From DASQUK01 sp046723645 (GTDB lineage: Bacteria > Actinomycetota > Acidimicrobiia > Acidimicrobiales > VFJN01), in NCBI GenBank assembly GCA_046723645.1, contig JBKOUY010000037.1, positions 1 to 23,544 of the forward strand: a stretch of 23,544 bases of DNA, read 5' to 3'. The notes beneath the pieces were generated by a model. It made no database searches, was not told where the DNA came from, and saw only the letters and a list, made by a program, of their open reading frames with translations. The position numbers and the translations under genes were made by a program. Below are positions 14,554 through 21,966 of the stretch, piece by piece (position 1 is the stretch's first letter; every line of letters begins with the position of its first letter).

Positions 14554-15569
14554 CACGTGTAGCACAGTGCGGCGTGCACCATGCCGGGGTCACCGCGGTC
14601 GACGGCCGCGAATGCCTCGCCCGCGCGCTCGAACGGGTAGGAGTGGGTGGCCAGGGGGGTCAGCGGGAGCTCGTGCAGGAGCTCGCGTGCGACGGCCCGG
14701 CGGCGGTCGCGCGACCAGGTCGCGGCCAGGGCGGCCGGGATGCTCGAGACCTGCGTGCTGCGGATGTGCAGGCGGCGGCGGTGGAATTCGGCACCGAGGG
14801 GCAGCTGGACGTCCTTCGTGCCGTACCACGAGACCACGAGGGCCTCGCCCTCGTGCGCGAGGAGCGGGAGCGCAGCGCGCAACGCCTCGGGCCGGCCGCT
14901 CGCCTCGACGACCAGCGGGAGCCCGGCGGGTGCGTCGCTGGCCATCGCGTCGGGGGCGTCGTCCGGCGCCACCGACGGCAACCCGACCGCGGCGGCGATG
15001 GCCCGCCGCTCGCCGATCGGCTCGATGCCGAGGACCCGCGCCCCGGCACGCCGCAGCATGAGGCCGGACAGGATCCCGACCGCGCCCAGCCCCATCACCG
15101 CCACCGGGCGCTCGAGCACCGGCCCGGCGTCGAGGGCGACCTGCAGGGCCGTCTCCACGAGCGGGAGGAGGGTCGCGAGCCTGGGCTCGATGTCGTCGAG
15201 CACGACCACGTCGCCGGCGGCGACGACGAAGGCGTCCTGGTGGGGGTGGAACGCGAACACGAGCTGACCTTCGGGAAGGCCGCGCCCGGGGCGCTCGGCA
15301 CGGCCCACGCAGCTGTAGCCATAGCGGAACGGGAATGTAAAGGAACCCCCGAGGGCGCCGATCGTCTCGTCGAGGGCCAGCGCGGGGTCGACCTCGCCCC
15401 GATAGGCAAGCATCTCGGTGCCGGCGCTGATGCCCGACCACAGCGTGCGGACCAGGACCTCGCCGTCACCCGGTGGCCGCAGGTCCACGGGCACGACCGC
15501 GATCCGCCGCGGCGCCTCGAACACGACGGCTCGCGCCGCCCGGTCACCGACCTCGTCGTCTGGAGCCAC
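14553..15569 (-). CDS. BchC-like MDR-family dehydrogenase
   Basis: 338 residues from GTG 15569 (VAPDDEVGDRAARAVVFEAP). The frame stays open to 15668, but that part overlaps the divergent cyclohydrolase and is not family-like. Landmarks are VLVRTLWSGISAGTEMLAYRG (residues 38-58, resembling the SGISxGTE signature of BchC-type enzymes), FRYGYSCVGRA, FAFHPHQDAFVV, and the Rossmann site VAVMGLGAVGILSGL (GLGAVG at 160-165). It lacks the GHE-type zinc motif of classical alcohol dehydrogenases. An NAD(P)-dependent oxidation or reduction of a side-chain carbonyl or alcohol is likely. It is coupled to the downstream pterin-synthase-like gene (TGATG), so the two probably act on the same metabolite. Confidence 0.82.
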   Translation of the reverse strand: MAPDDEVGDRAARAVVFEAPRRIAVVPVDLRPPGDGEVLVRTLWSGISAGTEMLAYRGEVDPALALDETIGALGGSFTFPFRYGYSCVGRAERPGRGLPEGQLVFAFHPHQDAFVVAAGDVVVLDDIEPRLATLLPLVETALQVALDAGPVLERPVAVMGLGAVGILSGLMLRRAGARVLGIEPIGERRAIAAAVGLPSVAPDDAPDAMASDAPAGLPLVVEASGRPEALRAALPLLAHEGEALVVSWYGTKDVQLPLGAEFHRRRLHIRSTQVSSIPAALAATWSRDRRRAVARELLHELPLTPLATHSYPFERAGEAFAAVDRGDPGMVHAALCYT

Positions 15570-15575
15570 GCCCCC

Positions 15576-15581
15576 TATCCT
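15576..15581 (+). promoter_or_regulatory. -10 box for a possibly leaderless cyclohydrolase transcript
   Basis: TATCCT lies 7 bases before GTG 15589, so transcription would start at or next to the start codon. No ribosome site precedes the GTG, and only 19 bp separate it from the divergent dehydrogenase start. This fits leaderless expression, common in actinobacteria; no clear -35 was found. Confidence 0.35.
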
Positions 15582-15588
15582 GCTTCGG

Positions 15589-16956
15589 GTGCCGCGCGAT
15601 GCGGGAAACGTCAGTGGCGGCCCGCCGCGCAGGCTGGTCAGCGTGCCTCTTCCCACGTCGGCCGGCATTTTTCAGGCGTTGGCCTTCGAGTGCTCGTCCG
15701 GGTCGGTGTACCTGGCGCTGGTGAAGGGCGACCTCGACGGCGGAGAGGACGTCGTGACCAGGGTGCACTCCGAGTGCCTGACCGGCGACGCCCTCGGCTC
15801 GCTGCGCTGCGACTGCGGCGTCCAGCTCCAGCTCGGCCTGCGTGCCATCGGCGCCGCCGGTCGCGGCGTCCTCGTCTACGCCACCGGTCACGAGGGCCGA
15901 GGGATCGGGCTCGTGAACAAGCTGCGGTCGTACGCCGAGCAGGACCGCGGCGCCGACACGCTCGACGCCAACCTCGCGCTCGGCTTGGCGGTCGACGCCC
16001 GTGAGTACACCGACGCCGCCGCCGTGCTGCAGGCCCTCGGCGTGCGATCCGTGCGCCTGCTCACGAACAACCCCCGGAAGGTGGACGGGCTCCGGAGCTC
16101 CGGCATCGACGTGGTGGCGGTCGAGCCGTTGGCGACGGCGCCGCACAGCCGCAACCTCGGCTACCTGCGGACGAAGGAGCGTCGCCTCGGGCACGTGCGA
16201 CCCACGGGCGAGGCCGTGGGGGAGGAGCCCCTGGACGTGGCGCCGGCGCTCGACATCAGCGATCTCATCGGTTTCGTCGCCGCGCCGCCCGAGCGGCCGT
16301 TCGTCGTCCTCAAGTTCGCCCAGACGCTCGACGGGCGAATCGCGACGGCGACCGGCGACGCCCGCTGGATCAGTGGCGAGGCGGAGCGCCGGGCGTCGCA
16401 CGCCTTGCGCGCCGCGTGCGACGCGGTGCTCGTCGGCGTCGGCACCGTGCTCCAGGACGATCCCCAGCTCACCGTGCGCATGGTTCCTGGCGCATCGCCG
16501 TTGCGGGTCGTGCTCGATTCGACGCTGCGGGTCCCGGATCGGGCCAAGGTCCTGGACCCGGATGCCGCCACGGCGATCCTGACGACCGACCGGTCCGACC
16601 CCGAGCGCCGGCGGACGCTCGCGGCCCGGCACCTCGACGTGCAAGTGCTGCCGGCGGGCGCCTACGGCGTCGATGTGGACCCCGCACTCGGCACGCTGCG
16701 CCGCTCCGGGGTCGAGACGCTGCTCGTGGAGGGCGGGGCGCGCGTCATCACCTCGCTGCTCCGGGCCGGCGTCGTCGACCGCCTGATCGTGGCCGTCGCC
16801 CCCACGATCATCGGGCAGGGCACCGAGGCCGTCGGCCCCCTCGGGGTCACCACCGTCGCGGACGGCATCCGGCTCGTCAACCGGTCGATGCACGTCGTCG
16901 GGGACGATGTCCTGCTGGCCGGTGACGTTGCGGCGTCGCCGGCGGTGACCCGGTAG
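15589..16956 (+). CDS. GTP cyclohydrolase II fused to RibD-type reductase domain
   Basis: 455 residues from GTG 15589; a GTG at 15643 is an alternative. Residues 18-210 are a RibA domain: VPLPTSAGIFQALAFE, zinc Cys 63, 74 and 76 (SECLTGDALGSLRCDCG), GHEGRGIGLVNKL, LGLAVDAREY with the catalytic Asp 136 and Arg 138, and LTNNPRKVDGL. Residues 236-450 are the RibD C-terminal (5-amino-6-ribosylamino-uracil reductase type) domain: LKFAQTLDGRIAT, GDARWISG, CDAVLVGVGTVLQDDPQLTVR, LLVEGGARVITSLL and APTIIGQG. There is no deaminase or dihydroxybutanone-phosphate synthase domain. The fusion could open GTP and reduce the ribosyl side chain to give a diamino-ribitylamino-pyrimidinone phosphate, as in the archaeal and fungal order of riboflavin synthesis. 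Here it may feed a specialised product with its neighbours. Confidence 0.9.
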   Translation: MPRDAGNVSGGPPRRLVSVPLPTSAGIFQALAFECSSGSVYLALVKGDLDGGEDVVTRVHSECLTGDALGSLRCDCGVQLQLGLRAIGAAGRGVLVYATGHEGRGIGLVNKLRSYAEQDRGADTLDANLALGLAVDAREYTDAAAVLQALGVRSVRLLTNNPRKVDGLRSSGIDVVAVEPLATAPHSRNLGYLRTKERRLGHVRPTGEAVGEEPLDVAPALDISDLIGFVAAPPERPFVVLKFAQTLDGRIATATGDARWISGEAERRASHALRAACDAVLVGVGTVLQDDPQLTVRMVPGASPLRVVLDSTLRVPDRAKVLDPDAATAILTTDRSDPERRRTLAARHLDVQVLPAGAYGVDVDPALGTLRRSGVETLLVEGGARVITSLLRAGVVDRLIVAVAPTIIGQGTEAVGPLGVTTVADGIRLVNRSMHVVGDDVLLAGDVAASPAVTR

Positions 16957-16967
16957 GGCGGCCCGGA

Positions 16968-17669
16968 TCAGCTCGCCCTCATCCGCACGCAGCAGTAGCC
17001 CGGTCGGGGTGCGAGGCGGGCCTCGAGCACGCCGGCGGCATCCGCGCCGTCGATGACACCGGACAGCAGCTCGAGGTTCATGCCACACACCAGCTCGCGG
17101 TGCTGCTCGGCGAGCACGTGGAACGGGCAGTTCGTGAGCACGACCTCGCCGGCGGTGACGTGGGGTTCATAGCCGTGGCGCTCCAGCGCCTCGACGACCG
17201 CAGCGCGGCGCTGGGCGCGCCCGGCCACGCGGCCCGCAGCGACGCCGGCGGCTTCCCCGATGCGCCGGCCGGCCTCGGTCGACGCCCGGCGCAACGCTCC
17301 GTCGACCGTCACGCCGTCGTGGGACGATCGCTCCACCGCCTCTGCGAGCAACTCCCCGGCGAGGTCGTAGCGCCGCTCGGGGAGTGACACGCCGATCTCG
17401 GTTGCCGACCGCCGATAGAGCTTGGCCGTGCGCCCGGCACCGGGCCCCGACCGCCCGGTCAGCCGCTCGAAGCGCACGTCGGCGAGCCCGGCGTCGACGA
17501 GCTTGTCGAGGTGGAAGGCCGCGACCGACCGGGCGAGCGCCAGTGCCTGGGCAGCCGCGTCCCGGCTCACCTCGTCCCGCTCGGTCAACAGCCGGTACAC
17601 GGACTGCGTTACGGGGTGGTCGAGCGCTGCGATCCGCCGGACCCGGTCGACGAACTCAGCCTCGTGCAT
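16968..17669 (-). CDS. SufR-like HTH repressor with Cys cluster
   Basis: 233 residues from ATG 17669. Residues 15-70 are an ArsR-like winged helix (LDHPVTQSVYRLL, VSRDAAAQALALARSVAAFHLDKLVDAGL), followed by a wing (GAGRTAKLYRR). The C-terminal half ends with LTNCPFHVLAEQHRELVCGMN and RPGYCCVRM: Cys 181, 195, 226 and 227 are placed as in SufR-type regulators that bind an iron-sulfur cluster (13 residues between the first two). A redox- or iron-responsive repressor is likely. It is divergent from the DoxX operon, with a perfect palindrome at that promoter. It is convergent with the cyclohydrolase-reductase gene, 11 bp apart. Confidence 0.85.
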   Translation of the reverse strand: MHEAEFVDRVRRIAALDHPVTQSVYRLLTERDEVSRDAAAQALALARSVAAFHLDKLVDAGLADVRFERLTGRSGPGAGRTAKLYRRSATEIGVSLPERRYDLAGELLAEAVERSSHDGVTVDGALRRASTEAGRRIGEAAGVAAGRVAGRAQRRAAVVEALERHGYEPHVTAGEVVLTNCPFHVLAEQHRELVCGMNLELLSGVIDGADAAGVLEARLAPRPGYCCVRMRAS

Positions 17670-17675
17670 GGGTCG

Positions 17676-17681
17676 ATTCTA
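17676..17681 (-). promoter_or_regulatory. -10 box of the SufR-like gene, leaderless
   Basis: Read on the minus strand, TAGAAT ends 6 bases before ATG 17669. No ribosome site lies between, so a leaderless transcript starting at the ATG is suggested. A -35 is uncertain. Confidence 0.4.
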
Positions 17682-17694
17682 AGACAGGAATACC

Positions 17695-17724
17695 TTGACG
17701 AAACAATGGGTAACTTTCTATGGT
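17695..17724 (+). promoter_or_regulatory. Promoter of the DoxX operon
   Basis: TTGACG (17695-17700) and TATGGT (17719-17724) are separated by 18 bp, a good vegetative-type promoter for this GC-rich genome. The stretch is unusually AT-rich compared with its surroundings. The palindrome at 17723-17739 begins at the last bases of the -10 box, so a bound repressor would block transcription start. Confidence 0.55.
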
Positions 17725-17739
17725 GAGGAAAATCCTCAC
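17723..17739. promoter_or_regulatory. Perfect palindromic operator candidate
   Basis: GTGAGGA-AAA-TCCTCAC is a perfect 7-bp inverted repeat with a 3-bp centre, lying on the probable transcription start of the DoxX operon. A dimeric winged-helix regulator is encoded divergently next to it, so this is its likely site. AGAAGGGGGG follows as the ribosome site of the DoxX gene. Confidence 0.6.
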
Positions 17740-17758
17740 TTAGAAGGGGGGTCCGCTG

Positions 17759-18202
17759 ATGACCTCGATCAACGTTTCCCACGCCGCCACCCCGCCGGCG
17801 ACGACCAGCCCGCAACTCTCGAACCCTGCGTACCAGGCCTTCGCGCTGCTGCGCACCGGGTTCACCGTCGCCCCGATCCTCTTCGGGCTCGACAAGTTCT
17901 TCGACTGGATGGTCGACTGGCGCACCTACCTCGCCCCCGAGATCAACGACCTGATCCCTGGCAACGCCCACCAGGCGATGCTGATGGTCGGGGTCGTCGA
18001 GATCCTCGCCGGCGTCGTCGTGGCGCTTCGCCCGCGCTTTGGCGGCTACCTCGTCGCCGCCTGGCTCGCGGGCATCATCGTCAACCTCCTGCTCCAGGCC
18101 GAGTACTACGACATCGCCCTGCGTGACTTCGGGCTGCTGCTCGCCGCAGTGGCGTTGGCGCGGCTCGCGACCGCATTCGAGCGTCCCCGGGCAACCGCGT
18201 GA
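17759..18202 (+). CDS. DoxX-like membrane protein
   Basis: 147 residues from ATG 17759, eight bases after a strong AGAAGGGGGG. About four membrane helices: FALLRTGFTVAPILFGLDKFF, AMLMVGVVEILAGVVVAL, GGYLVAAWLAGIIVNLLL and RDFGLLLAAVALARLA. The R-x-G-x-x-x-A-P-I-L-F-G-x-x-K and G-x-x-E-I-x-A-G patterns fit the DoxX/SURF4-like family, some of whose members work with redox partners in thiol or oxidative stress responses. First gene of an operon with a ferredoxin-reductase-like enzyme, and divergent from a SufR-like repressor. The specific function is not known. Confidence 0.85.
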   Translation: MTSINVSHAATPPATTSPQLSNPAYQAFALLRTGFTVAPILFGLDKFFDWMVDWRTYLAPEINDLIPGNAHQAMLMVGVVEILAGVVVALRPRFGGYLVAAWLAGIIVNLLLQAEYYDIALRDFGLLLAAVALARLATAFERPRATA

Positions 18203-19440
18203 GCCCGATGAACCATCGAACGCTCGCCATCGTCGGCGCCAGCGTGGCCGGCGCCAAGGCCGCCGAGTCCGCCCGCGAGTCCGGATACGACGGACGCATC
18301 GTGCTCATCGGGGACGAGGCCGGCCCTCCCTACGAGCGACCTCCTCTGTCCAAGACGGTGCTACGCGGCGAAGCCGACCCGGCCTCGACCAGGGTCCACC
18401 CGGACGGCTTCTACGAGGCCCACGACATCGACCTCGTGACCGACCGTGTCGTGGCGATCGACACCGCCACCCGTCGCGTCGAGCTGACCGATGGCGACAC
18501 GGTGCCGTTCGATGCCGCGGTCGTGACCACCGGCGCCGAGCCGCGCCGCCTCGCCGTGCCTGGAGCGGACCTACACGGAGTCCGCTACCTGCGGACGGTC
18601 GACGACTCCGTTCGCCTCGGCGAGGCGATCCGTGCCTCGTCCCGCGTTGCCGTGATCGGTGCCGGGTGGATCGGGTCCGAGGTGGCTGCGTCGGCCCGGG
18701 AGATGGGCGCCGATGTGGTGCTGATCGCACCGTCGCCCGTCCCGCTCGGGCATGTCCTCGGCAATGAGATCGGCGAGGTGTTCCGCCAGCTGCACGCCGA
18801 CCATGGCGTGCAGCTGCGACTCGGCGCCGGCGTGGACGCGCTGCGTGGCACTGGGTCCGTCGAGGAGGTCGTCCTCACCGACGGCACCACTGAGCCGGCC
18901 GACCTGGTCGTCGCCGGCGTCGGTGTGACACCGCGAACCGGCGTCGCAGCCGGGTCCGGCCTGGCCGTCGACAACGGGATCGTCGCCGACCAGCACCTCG
19001 AGACCAACGTGCCGGCCGTGTACGCCGCCGGCGACGTCGCCAACGCCTGGCATCCGCACTATGGCCGGCGCCTGCGCGTCGAGCACTGGGCCAACGCCCT
19101 CAACCAGGGGACGACGGCCGGGCGGAACGTAGCCGGCTGGCGCGAGGTCTACGACCGGCTGCCGTACTTCTTCTCGGACCAGTACGACCTGGGCATGGAG
19201 TACGTGGGCTTCGGCTCCCCGACCGATGAGCTCGCCGTTCGCGGCGACCTGGACAGGCGCGAGTTCATCGCCTTCTGGCATCGCGACGGCGTGGTCAGCG
19301 CGGCGATGAACGTGAACGTCTGGGATGTGGTCGAGGATCTGAAGGCGATCGTTGCGACCCAGCGGCCCGTGGAGCCCGACCGGCTCGCGGACCCGAGCAT
19401 CGCACTCGCCGACGTGGTCGGCGCCGGCAGCTCCGCCTAG
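18199..19440 (+). CDS. FAD-dependent NAD(P)H:ferredoxin (rhodocoxin-type) reductase
   Basis: 413 residues from GTG 18199, which overlaps the DoxX stop as GTGA; ATG 18208 (MNHRTLAIVG) is an alternative start. FAD site IVGASVAGAKAAESAR (GASVAG), then YERPPLSK, TTGAEPRRL, NAD(P) site VAVIGAGWIGSEVAASAR, and the second FAD site YAAGDVANAWHP. The C-terminus YFFSDQYDLGMEYVGFG matches the Reductase_C domain of rhodocoxin, putidaredoxin and AIF-like reductases. It normally passes electrons from NAD(P)H to a small ferredoxin; no ferredoxin gene is near. The Rieske protein at 22075 is the nearest iron-sulfur protein, but not an obvious partner. Probably co-regulated with DoxX by the divergent repressor. 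Confidence 0.9.
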   Translation: MSPMNHRTLAIVGASVAGAKAAESARESGYDGRIVLIGDEAGPPYERPPLSKTVLRGEADPASTRVHPDGFYEAHDIDLVTDRVVAIDTATRRVELTDGDTVPFDAAVVTTGAEPRRLAVPGADLHGVRYLRTVDDSVRLGEAIRASSRVAVIGAGWIGSEVAASAREMGADVVLIAPSPVPLGHVLGNEIGEVFRQLHADHGVQLRLGAGVDALRGTGSVEEVVLTDGTTEPADLVVAGVGVTPRTGVAAGSGLAVDNGIVADQHLETNVPAVYAAGDVANAWHPHYGRRLRVEHWANALNQGTTAGRNVAGWREVYDRLPYFFSDQYDLGMEYVGFGSPTDELAVRGDLDRREFIAFWHRDGVVSAAMNVNVWDVVEDLKAIVATQRPVEPDRLADPSIALADVVGAGSSA

Positions 19441-19487
19441 CACCGCTGCGGCATGCGTTCGGGAATGGTGGCACGGGAGGTTCACCA

Positions 19488-19964
19488 ATGGACTGGACCG
19501 GCTGGGCCCTGTTCGGGCTCATCGCCACTGGTGCGCTGACTGCCGTGATGATCGGCGCTCAGCTCGCCGGCTTCACGCGCCTCGATCTCCCGCTGATGCT
19601 CGGCAGCATCGTGGTCCCCGACCCGGACCGGGCACGCGTGGCTGGCTTCTTCATCCACCTGGTCAATGGGCAGGCCTTCGCACTCGGGTACGCGGCACTG
19701 TTCGCCCTGACCGGCGAGGCGGCGTGGTGGGCAGGGGGCCTGCTCGGCCTCCTCCACGCCGCGGTCGCCCTGCTGGTGATCGTCCCGCTGCTGCCGGGCA
19801 TCCACCCCCACATGGCGTCCGAGCGCGCCGGGCTCTCCAGCGGGGCGGGGCTCGAACCCCCGGGCCTACTGGCACTCAACTACGGCCGGGAGACGCCTCT
19901 GGTCACGACGATCGCCCATGTCGCGTTCGGCGTCGCGTTGGGGATGCTGCTCGGCGCTTCGTAG
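19488..19964 (+). CDS. Membrane protein, four helices, unknown function
   Basis: 158 residues from ATG 19488, with GGGAGG nine bases upstream. Hydrophobic segments at about 5-28 (WALFGLIATGALTAVMIGAQL), 55-80 (FFIHLVNGQAFALGYAALFAL), 82-105 (WWAGGLLGLLHAAVALLVIVPLL) and 138-158 (ETPLVTTIAHVAFGVALGMLL). Conserved-looking polar residues inside the membrane (His and Asn of HLVNGQ, His of LLHAA, His of IAHVAFG) could bind a metal or cofactor. It follows the reductase by 47 bp and is probably the third gene of the DoxX operon. The last 62 bp overlap the tail of the convergent GH15 gene. Confidence 0.75.
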   Translation: MDWTGWALFGLIATGALTAVMIGAQLAGFTRLDLPLMLGSIVVPDPDRARVAGFFIHLVNGQAFALGYAALFALTGEAAWWAGGLLGLLHAAVALLVIVPLLPGIHPHMASERAGLSSGAGLEPPGLLALNYGRETPLVTTIAHVAFGVALGMLLGAS

Positions 19965-21777
19965 CATCCCGAATCGCGAGAGCGGCCTGTACCAGCGTGG
20001 CGTGCGTGAACGCCTGCGGATGGTTCCCCAGCATCTCGCCGCTGTTGGGGTCGGCTTCCTCGGCGTAGAGGCCCAGAGGCCCGGCGATCGCCACGAGCTG
20101 GTCGAACACACTCATGGCCTCCTCCACCGCGCCGGTAGCGGCCAGGGCCTGGGCGAGCCAGAACGAGCACGGAAGGAACGCCCCCTCCTGGCCGGAGAGC
20201 CCATCGTCGCCGGGCGGGTAGCGGTACAGGAGGGGCCCCCCGGCGCCCAGTTCGTGCGTCACCGCCTCGACCGTGGCGACCAGCCGGGTGGACTCGGGGG
20301 GCTCGAGGCCGAGCAACGGGAGCACGAGCAGGGCGGCGTCGAGGTCGCGTCGCCCGTACGCTCGCACGAAGTTGCCGCGGTCGGGATCAACGCCGTTGGC
20401 GACGACGTCGCCGGCGATGGCGTCACGCTCGGCCGCCCACCGCGCCCGGCGCTTGGGCGGGGTGCGGTGCGTGTCGGCCATCCGTAGCGCCCGGTCGAGC
20501 GCGAGCCACGCCATGAGCTTGGAGTGCACGTAGTGGGCCGGGTCGCCGCGCACCTCCCAGATGCCGGCGTCGGGTTGGCGCCATCGCTCGGCGACATGGT
20601 CCGCCAGTGCCATCGCGGTTCGCCAGGTCTCGCCGTACAGCCCATGACCGGCCCGCACCAGCAGCCACATGGCGTCGAGGACCCAGCCGTAGTTGTCGAG
20701 CTGATGCTGGTCCCGGGCGCCGTTGCCGAAACGGACCGGTCGGCTGCCGTCGTAGCCCGGCCACTCGCCGACTTGCCGCTCCGGTGGCACCCGCCCGCCG
20801 TGCAGCGTCAGCAACGCGGGGAGACGCGGGCGCTCCAGGCGGCTGGCGTGGAGCAGCCAGTACAGGAAGGCGCGGGCCTGCTCGTCGAGACCCGTGCCGA
20901 GGAAGGCGCCGATGCCGATGCTGGCGTCCCGGGGCCACGCATAGCGGTAGTCCCAGTTCCGCGGCCCGCCGAGCTGTTCCGGCAGCGACGTCGTGGGGGC
21001 CGCCACCGGCGCACCGGACGGCGAATAGGTCAGGAGCCGGAGGGTGATCAGGCTGCGGTCGACGGCCGCGGCGAAGGGACCGTCGTAGCCGATCTGCGCC
21101 GACCAGCGGCGCCATCGAGCGTCGTCATCCTGCAGCGCGCGCCAGGCGGCATCAGGCGTGAGGTACGTGAGCGGACCGCGATGGGCAGCAGTCAGCACGA
21201 TCGTCAGCGGTCGCTCGGGTTCGAGAGCGAACTCCACCGCGCCTCCCGGTAGCAGCCCCACGTCACGGTCGGCCGTGAGCGCCAATGCCGTGGCGTGGTC
21301 CACGCACACGAGCCCGGCAGGCGTCGCGCGCGCCCGCGGCCCGCGACGTTCGATCCCGAACCGGGGGTCGAAGCACGCCGCGCACTCGACCGCACCGCCT
21401 CGTGCATCCAGCCGACGCACTAGGCAGAAGGTGGGTAACAGTGACCCCGCCACATCGGCGACCATGCCCTCGGTCAGGCTGAGCTCTGCGGCACCGACCC
21501 GCCATGTCGTCTCGAGCAGCGTTGAACCGCCCCGGTATCGGCGGTGGACCACCTCGGCATCGCCGGCGGGGCCGAGTGCGAACATGCCGCCCCCCTCACC
21601 GGCAACCAGAGCGCCGAAGACCGGTTCACCGTCGAAGTGCGGGAGGCACAACCACACGATGCGACCGCGTTCGTCGACCAGTGCCGCGGTGCGAGTGTCA
21701 CCGAGCAGGCCGAGATCAGCGATCGTCGGTCGGTCGGTCCCGCTGCTGCCGTGGGGCAGCCCAGCGTGCCTGGTCAC
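19903..21777 (-). CDS. GH15 glucoamylase/trehalase-like glycoside hydrolase
   Basis: 624 residues from GTG 21777 (VTRHAGLPHGSS), with GGGAAGA just upstream. The frame is open to 22845, but that part is antisense to the Rieske gene. Residues 18-250 are the N-terminal super-beta-sandwich (IADLGLLGDTRTAALVDERGRIVWLCLPHFDG, FDPRFG). Residues 260-610 are an (alpha/alpha)6 barrel: TTSLPEQLGGPRNWDYRYAWPRDAS, NYGWVLDAMWLL, AGIWEVRG with probable acid Glu 408, YVHSKLMAWLALDRAL, and EEADPNSGEMLGNHPQAFTH with probable base Glu 581. The motif set matches actinobacterial GH15 enzymes, several of which are trehalases. No signal peptide, so cytoplasmic; role in trehalose or alpha-glucan turnover. The Arg-rich C-terminus overlaps the convergent membrane gene. 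Confidence 0.92.
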   Translation of the reverse strand: MTRHAGLPHGSSGTDRPTIADLGLLGDTRTAALVDERGRIVWLCLPHFDGEPVFGALVAGEGGGMFALGPAGDAEVVHRRYRGGSTLLETTWRVGAAELSLTEGMVADVAGSLLPTFCLVRRLDARGGAVECAACFDPRFGIERRGPRARATPAGLVCVDHATALALTADRDVGLLPGGAVEFALEPERPLTIVLTAAHRGPLTYLTPDAAWRALQDDDARWRRWSAQIGYDGPFAAAVDRSLITLRLLTYSPSGAPVAAPTTSLPEQLGGPRNWDYRYAWPRDASIGIGAFLGTGLDEQARAFLYWLLHASRLERPRLPALLTLHGGRVPPERQVGEWPGYDGSRPVRFGNGARDQHQLDNYGWVLDAMWLLVRAGHGLYGETWRTAMALADHVAERWRQPDAGIWEVRGDPAHYVHSKLMAWLALDRALRMADTHRTPPKRRARWAAERDAIAGDVVANGVDPDRGNFVRAYGRRDLDAALLVLPLLGLEPPESTRLVATVEAVTHELGAGGPLLYRYPPGDDGLSGQEGAFLPCSFWLAQALAATGAVEEAMSVFDQLVAIAGPLGLYAEEADPNSGEMLGNHPQAFTHATLVQAALAIRDATKRRAASPTRRRTRHGRSS

Positions 21778-21864
21778 GCTCTTCCCGTACCCCGCGCTTC
21801 TATCGACAGCCGCGATGGGTACAAGAAGTTTGTCCGGCCTGGCCCAGCCGGGAAGGAAGGCGAC

Positions 21865-21966
21865 ATGACGAGGATCGAATCCGAGCCGCTGGTGGGGCGG
21901 CCAACGATCGCCCGGACGTCGTTCCGCGCCGAGTCCGACCAGCCGGAAGCGATCGGAGCTGCCTGA
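21865..21966 (+). CDS. 33-residue peptide, first of a coupled pair
   Basis: ATG 21865 is preceded by GGAAGGAAGG at a good distance. The product begins MTRIESEPLVGRPTIARTSF and ends ESDQPEAIGAA. It is hydrophilic, with no Cys and no membrane segment. Its stop TGA overlaps the ATG of the next small frame (TGATG), as in translationally coupled genes. It opens the short operon that ends with the DUF2231-Rieske gene and is divergent from the GH15 gene. No family recognised. Confidence 0.45.
   Translation: MTRIESEPLVGRPTIARTSFRAESDQPEAIGAA

Noticed and set aside
14574..16004. 476-codon plus-strand open frame
   Set aside because: Antisense to the dehydrogenase and out of frame with the cyclohydrolase; no motifs.
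15544..17088. 514-codon minus-strand open frame
   Set aside because: Antisense to the cyclohydrolase-reductase gene with no recognisable domain.
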